Origin: Paenibacillus chibensis
GTDB taxonomy: Bacteria; Bacillota; Bacilli; Paenibacillales; Paenibacillaceae
Reading direction: 5' to 3'
Assembly (NCBI RefSeq): GCF_004001045.1
Contig: NZ_BIMK01000017.1
Location: 1-64,000 of the forward strand
DNA length: 64,000 nucleotides
Position numbers and translations under genes: made by a program. The notes below the pieces were generated by a model. The model did not search any database. It was not told the DNA's origin and was given only the letters and a program-made list of their open reading frames with translations. The stretch's first letter is position 1, and the number at the start of each line of letters is the position of its first letter. This document shows, piece after piece, positions 60,197 to 64,000 of this stretch.

Positions 60197-60499
60197 TTAT
60201 ATAATAGCCATCATCACCAAGGCCAAGCATGCATACCCGAGCACCAGCAAGGTTTTTACACCGGACAGCGCGGGCTTTTGCGAAGGTCGGTAAAATCTGC
60301 GCTGCGCCAGGAACTTCCGGTGCAATACATACAGTATCGCGAGGTCCGCAGTAAGGAGCAGCAGCATTTCAATCAGGTTCAGCGGCTCTTTTTTTAATAA
60401 GGGCCGCTCCGCAGCACCGAGAGCCAGCAGGCCAAGCATTAGAAAGACGACGCTGCGCACAGCCTCAAGCAGCCAAGCCGCAGCCTTTCCCAAGGTCAT
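60197..60499 (-). CDS. Small membrane protein, unknown function
   Basis: A 100-residue protein with three hydrophobic stretches (about 12-30, 42-60 and 82-100) and a basic middle part (HRKFLAQRRFYRPSQK). GGGAGG precedes the ATG. It lies 72 bases after the prenyltransferase gene on the same strand and is probably the last gene of that operon. No family is recognised. Confidence 0.6.
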   Translation of the reverse strand: MTLGKAAAWLLEAVRSVVFLMLGLLALGAAERPLLKKEPLNLIEMLLLLTADLAILYVLHRKFLAQRRFYRPSQKPALSGVKTLLVLGYACLALVMMAII

Positions 60500-60571
60500 T
60501 TTCCCACCTCCCGTTCATTTCAACGTCCTCACCCTGTCCATAGTTTAACAAATGCTTCCACATTTGTGAAA

Positions 60572-61453
60572 TCATTTACCGGTAAAAAAGTCCATGAGCG
60601 TAAAGAACAGAATAACCATGCTGATGATCTGATTCAGGTTATAGGAGGCCAATTTCATCATGCGCGCATTTCCGGGACGGATGATCCCATGCTCGGTCAT
60701 GAGCAGGACGATCGCAATGCCAAGGCCGACCAAATACAGCCAGCCCAGCTGCTGCGTGAAGTACAGCAGGATCAGCAGCAGCATCATGATGAGATGCATG
60801 CCCTTGGACATCCGCAGCGCATTTTTAAGTCCGAAGAAGCTGGGCATGGACCACAGGCCGTGGGAACGGTCAAACTCGATATCCTGAGTGCCGTAGATGA
60901 CGTCAAAGCCCGCGATCCACAGCATCACGACCGTGCCCAGCACGAATGGCGTGAACGCAAAGGCGCCGGTAACGGCGAACCATGCCCCGATCGGTGCCGA
61001 TGCGATTACGAAGCCGAGGTACAGATGGCTCAGCCAGGTAAAACGCTTCGTATAGGAATAGGTCGTAATGAGTACGATCGCTACGGGCGACAACGCCATG
61101 CATAGCGGATTCAGCATCGCGGCCGCAGCCATGAATATCGCGTAGTTCACCGCCACGAACACGATTACTTCCCGGGTTCCGAGCAGATGCCGGGGCAAAT
61201 GCCGGTGCGCCGTACGGGGATTGGCAGCGTCAAAGCGCCTGTCGGCAAGCCGGTTAAAGGCATTCGCTCCGTTCCGGGCGCCTACGAGGGCAACCAGACC
61301 CCACAGCATGACATGCCAGGAGGGCCAGCCGCCTGCCGCCCACACCATGGAAATTACGGCAAAAGGCAGCGAAAACAGCGTATGAGAGAACATGACGAGC
61401 TCGCTGAACTGCCTTGTCTTATGCAGCACTTTCTGAACGCCTGCCGTCTGCAT
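60572..61453 (-). CDS. mqnP: UbiA-family prenyltransferase, MqnP-type
   Basis: A 293-residue membrane enzyme with eight or nine helices and both aspartate motifs: NRLADRRFDAANPRTAHR and DVIYGTQDIEFDR. The phrase YSYTKRFTWLSHLYLG and GLWSMPSFFG belong to the UbiA-other/MqnP branch, which attaches the prenyl chain in the futalosine route to menaquinone, rather than to MenA. It starts 6 bases after the aminotransferase stop. The product would use the polyprenyl diphosphate made by HepT of the facing operon. Confidence 0.87.
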   Translation of the reverse strand: MQTAGVQKVLHKTRQFSELVMFSHTLFSLPFAVISMVWAAGGWPSWHVMLWGLVALVGARNGANAFNRLADRRFDAANPRTAHRHLPRHLLGTREVIVFVAVNYAIFMAAAAMLNPLCMALSPVAIVLITTYSYTKRFTWLSHLYLGFVIASAPIGAWFAVTGAFAFTPFVLGTVVMLWIAGFDVIYGTQDIEFDRSHGLWSMPSFFGLKNALRMSKGMHLIMMLLLILLYFTQQLGWLYLVGLGIAIVLLMTEHGIIRPGNARMMKLASYNLNQIISMVILFFTLMDFFTGK

Positions 61454-61459
61454 GTCTGC

Positions 61460-62794
61460 TCACTTCCTTTCCGCGGTGGCGGGATGCCGCTCAGGAAGCT
61501 CCGCCTCCGCTTGCATGGATGTCAGCACCTGGTCGAGCGCAGCCAGCATCAGGCGAATATCCTCCCCGGTCACCACCAGCGGCGGCTGGAACGCAAGCAC
61601 ATTGCGGTGGATGCCGTTTTTGCCGATGATGAAGCCGAGGTCCTTCATCTCCTCAAGGACCCGGTCAGCCCGCTGCGCGCTTTCTTCCGGGGAACTGCCG
61701 GCCAGCTCCACCCCAAGCATCAGCCCACGGCCGCGGACATCGGCAATCAGCGGCCGATGGCGCTCCTTGAGGCGCATCAAGCCCTCGCGGAGCGTCTCGC
61801 CCAGCAGCTGCGAGCGGCTGACCAAACCCGCGTCGCGGATGTAATCCAGCACCGCCAGCGCCGTCACGGCCGCCACCGGATTGCCGCCGAAGGTGGAGGC
61901 CGACGGCTGGTTCATCGAAGCGGCGATGGCGTCCGTCGTGGAAAATGCCGCGGCCGGAACCCCGTTGCCGAGCGCTTTGGCCATCGTCATAATGTCCGGC
62001 ACCACGCCGAAATGCTCCATGGCGAACATCCTTCCCGTCCGCCCGAAGCCGGTCTGGATCTCATCGGCGATGAGCAGGATGTGGTGGCGGTCCAGACGCT
62101 CCCGGACCTCGCGGAAATACCCTGCCGGGGGAATGATGATCCCGCCGTTCCCCTGGATCGGCTCCACGATCATCGCCGCGATCTCCTGCCCCCGCGACGC
62201 AAGCACCCGGTCCAGCGCTTCCAGGGAGCGCTGCGCCGCCTCTTCGGGCGAAACCCCCGGCTGGAAAGGCCGCGGAATAAACGCCGTGTCTCCCGCGAGG
62301 AACGGGTCGGATCGCCACATCGTAAGCCCCGTCACTTCCATCGTCAAATGGCTCCGCCCATGAAGGCCGTGCTCCAGCGCGATAAAATGCTTGCGCCCGG
62401 TATGTCTCCGCGCCAGCAGCAGCGCCCCTTCATTGGCTTCCGTGCCGCTGTTCACAAAGAAGGTCCGCCGCAATTCACCCGGCAGCACTTCCGCCATGCG
62501 CTGCGCGAGCAGCGCATTCGGCTCCGTCAAATAAATCGTCGACGTATGCTGCAGCCGCTGCAGCTGCACTGCGGCCGCCTCAGCGATGACGGGATTGCAG
62601 TGGCCGCAGGCCACCACCGAGACGCCGGCGAAAAAATCAGTATACCGCTTGCCCCCGGCATCGAACAGATACTGCATCACGCCGCGCACGATCAGCGGCG
62701 GCTGTCTGTAAAAATGCTGCGTGCAGGGATAAAAATAATTTTCACGAAGCTCCGCCACGGTTTCCGCATCCAATGCTTTCAAGATTTCCGACAT
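61460..62794 (-). CDS. Class III PLP-dependent aminotransferase
   Basis: A 444-residue enzyme with fold-type I motifs: NSGTEANEGA (phosphate loop), HGLHGRS, ADEIQTGFGRTG (the aspartate that binds the PLP nitrogen) and MAKALGNG with the PLP lysine. It resembles the AGXT2/4-aminobutyrate branch. Substrate unknown. It sits between the U32-family and prenyltransferase genes, 32 and 6 bases away, so the three form one operon. Confidence 0.87.
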   Translation of the reverse strand: MSEILKALDAETVAELRENYFYPCTQHFYRQPPLIVRGVMQYLFDAGGKRYTDFFAGVSVVACGHCNPVIAEAAAVQLQRLQHTSTIYLTEPNALLAQRMAEVLPGELRRTFFVNSGTEANEGALLLARRHTGRKHFIALEHGLHGRSHLTMEVTGLTMWRSDPFLAGDTAFIPRPFQPGVSPEEAAQRSLEALDRVLASRGQEIAAMIVEPIQGNGGIIIPPAGYFREVRERLDRHHILLIADEIQTGFGRTGRMFAMEHFGVVPDIMTMAKALGNGVPAAAFSTTDAIAASMNQPSASTFGGNPVAAVTALAVLDYIRDAGLVSRSQLLGETLREGLMRLKERHRPLIADVRGRGLMLGVELAGSSPEESAQRADRVLEEMKDLGFIIGKNGIHRNVLAFQPPLVVTGEDIRLMLAALDQVLTSMQAEAELPERHPATAERK

Positions 62795-62826
62795 GCTGTC
62801 TCCCCCTCCGGTCTATTCTGGAACGA

Positions 62827-64000
62827 TTAGTTGAACTGCAGCGATCCCAGCGTATAGCCGGCAAATACGGGCTGCAGGTCGCCCGCCGCGGCCTCCGCAC
62901 CGGCTCCAGCTTCCGCCTTCGCGTACAGGCGAAGAGCCTTGCGGTAAGCCTGAATCACGGTCCGCAGCGCATGCACCGGATAAGGAGCCCCTTCTATCCG
63001 GAAGCAGCTTACTCCGGCCCCGATCAAGTCAGGCATCAGCGGCAGCAGGCACAGCTCCTTACTGAGCAGCAAGTGGTTGCGCCCATGCTGATCCCGGTAC
63101 ACCGGATTCTCGCCTTTATCGGTCATCAGCACCAGGACATCGTTCGGGACATAGCGGTTGTCTTCCTCGCCGACCGGCTCCAGCAGCTCCGTGTTTTCGT
63201 AGAGGTCATGTTCCATATACATGACGGTCGGGGAGCCATGCACGGTCATCTCCAGCGGCACGCGGGCATGCGCCAGCAGATCGCCGAGGTGCCCGGCTGT
63301 CATCTCCGGCGATGCGGTCACCCGTTCCAGTCCCTGCGCACCGTAAAAATCAGCCGCGATATGATTGTAGACATTCAGGCTCGCATCCCCGATCATCGGG
63401 TAGCCCAGCTGCCGGAAGGCGCGAACCGCCCCCAGGTTGGTTACGAGCAGCCCGTCCAGATCCAGCCTTTTGCCGCCCCCAAGCAGCTGCAGGTATTGCT
63501 CGAAATGCAGCTCGGTCATCATTCGCGGCAGTCCGAGTATGATGCGCGATGGGCCTTTGGCTGCGCACAGCGACTCGATATCCTGTCTCGTGAACGGCAG
63601 ATCGGGAAGGAACACATCTCCGGAGAGATATACATCGTCGGCTCCCTCCTCAAGCGCCGCCCGTGCCTGAGCCATATTATTCACCCTTACGGACAGTCTT
63701 GCAGCCGGCTGCTCCTGCCGTGAGCCATGAGCTTCCTCCAAGCTGCCGGATAAATAGCCCCGCACTTCCGTGATGCGCTGTTCTCCCATTTCCTTCTCGG
63801 GCGTCGGCGTGCTGAAAACGCGGCCGGTGCTGTAAAACTTACCCGTACCCTCGTAGCGGCGGTTAATGTTTGCAAGCCCCGGATTGCCGAAGGCATAAGC
63901 GGTGGAAAAATCCCGTTTTCGATGTTCATATAAATGCTGCGCGTCCTGCATCCGGTCGAAGCCGACCGGATCTTCGATATAACGGTCAATGGCATCCGCA
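62827..64000 (-). CDS. U32-family protein (partial; 5' end outside the window)
   Basis: The reading frame is open to the right edge of the window, so only the C-terminal part of at least 390 residues is seen. Residues near the first visible region (RKRDFSTAYAFGNPGLANINRR is typical of the U32 middle part) lead into a TIM-barrel-like U32 segment with EEGADDVYLSGDVF, NLGAVRAFRQLGYPMIGD and HDLYENTELLEP. U32 proteins are iron-sulfur enzymes in RNA or quinone hydroxylation (RlhA, TrhP, UbiU/V); the peptidase name is mostly historical. Upstream neighbour of the aminotransferase in the same operon. Confidence 0.8.
   Translation of the reverse strand, partial: ADAIDRYIEDPVGFDRMQDAQHLYEHRKRDFSTAYAFGNPGLANINRRYEGTGKFYSTGRVFSTPTPEKEMGEQRITEVRGYLSGSLEEAHGSRQEQPAARLSVRVNNMAQARAALEEGADDVYLSGDVFLPDLPFTRQDIESLCAAKGPSRIILGLPRMMTELHFEQYLQLLGGGKRLDLDGLLVTNLGAVRAFRQLGYPMIGDASLNVYNHIAADFYGAQGLERVTASPEMTAGHLGDLLAHARVPLEMTVHGSPTVMYMEHDLYENTELLEPVGEEDNRYVPNDVLVLMTDKGENPVYRDQHGRNHLLLSKELCLLPLMPDLIGAGVSCFRIEGAPYPVHALRTVIQAYRKALRLYAKAEAGAGAEAAAGDLQPVFAGYTLGSLQFN

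Noticed and set aside
61187..62830. Open frame of 547 codons on the plus strand over the aminotransferase gene
   Set aside because: Antisense shadow; the minus-strand aminotransferase has all PLP motifs.
1..64000. CRISPR arrays, tRNA or rRNA genes, insertion sequences, prophage genes
   Set aside because: No regularly spaced repeats, no tRNA-like clover sequences, no transposase, integrase or phage structural proteins were seen.

Overview
The window looks like chromosomal DNA of a spore-forming Gram-positive of the Paenibacillus type. The reasons are moderately GC-rich Bacillota-style genes, strong AGGAGG-type ribosome binding sites, frequent TTG and GTG starts, a caa3 oxidase operon, a guanine-riboswitch xpt-pbuX operon, YesM/YesN-type sugar regulation, HepS/HepT and MqnP-type quinone genes, and CsbD, YtrA and YwqA/YwqB homologues. 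I see no rRNA, tRNA, CRISPR array, insertion sequence or prophage. The species cannot be fixed from the sequence alone.

Layout. 130-4754 (minus): a GntR(YtrA)-controlled operon of ABC exporter parts with a clear promoter and a perfect palindromic operator. 4859-5743 (minus): a secreted or anchored protein of unknown role. 6067-11494 (minus): the caa3 cytochrome oxidase operon ctaC-ctaD-ctaE-ctaF followed by ctaG and a DUF420/CtaM protein, driven by a near-consensus promoter with Rex/FNR-like and cre-like sequences upstream. 11864-16219: a second-type methionine aminopeptidase, a 62-residue protein with a structured leader RNA, a serine hydrolase, small proteins and a diacylglycerol-kinase-family enzyme. 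16305-18560 (minus): guanine riboswitch, xpt, pbuX. 18800-31955: MscL, Nudix hydrolase, TrmB regulator, zinc-ribbon protein, UvrD-like helicase, small alarmone synthetase, VanY-type peptidase, the YwqB/YwqA SWIM-SNF2 pair and a flavin reductase-like protein.

32134-44695 is a carbohydrate-uptake island. A GH31 glucosidase sits in an operon with one complete ABC importer (two permeases plus binding protein). A second, clearly paralogous importer follows, and a YesM/YesN-type two-component system lies between the copies. 44848-51002 holds a TspO-like protein, RidA, a Rossmann oxidoreductase, an orphan histidine kinase, CsbD and a TetR-MATE pair. 51204-55265 is a second, independent YtrA-type operon (GntR, ATPase, permease, ATPase, permease) with its own 12-bp inverted-repeat operator over the promoter.

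55411-64000 is the most interesting part. A lipoprotein with two FMN-binding domains, an NDH-2 dehydrogenase with a membrane-embedded C-terminal extension, a HepS-like protein and a HepT-like polyprenyl diphosphate synthase form one operon. It lies behind a promoter with a perfect FNR/CRP-type box (TGTGA-N6-TCACA) at the class II activator position. This gene set resembles the core of the flavin-based extracellular electron transfer locus known from Listeria (PplA, Ndh2, DmkB). Convergent to it is an operon of a U32-family protein, a class III aminotransferase, an MqnP/UbiA-type prenyltransferase and a small membrane protein. Together the two operons suggest an anaerobically induced electron-export module with its own quinone supply. 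That conclusion is inference from gene content and promoter layout.
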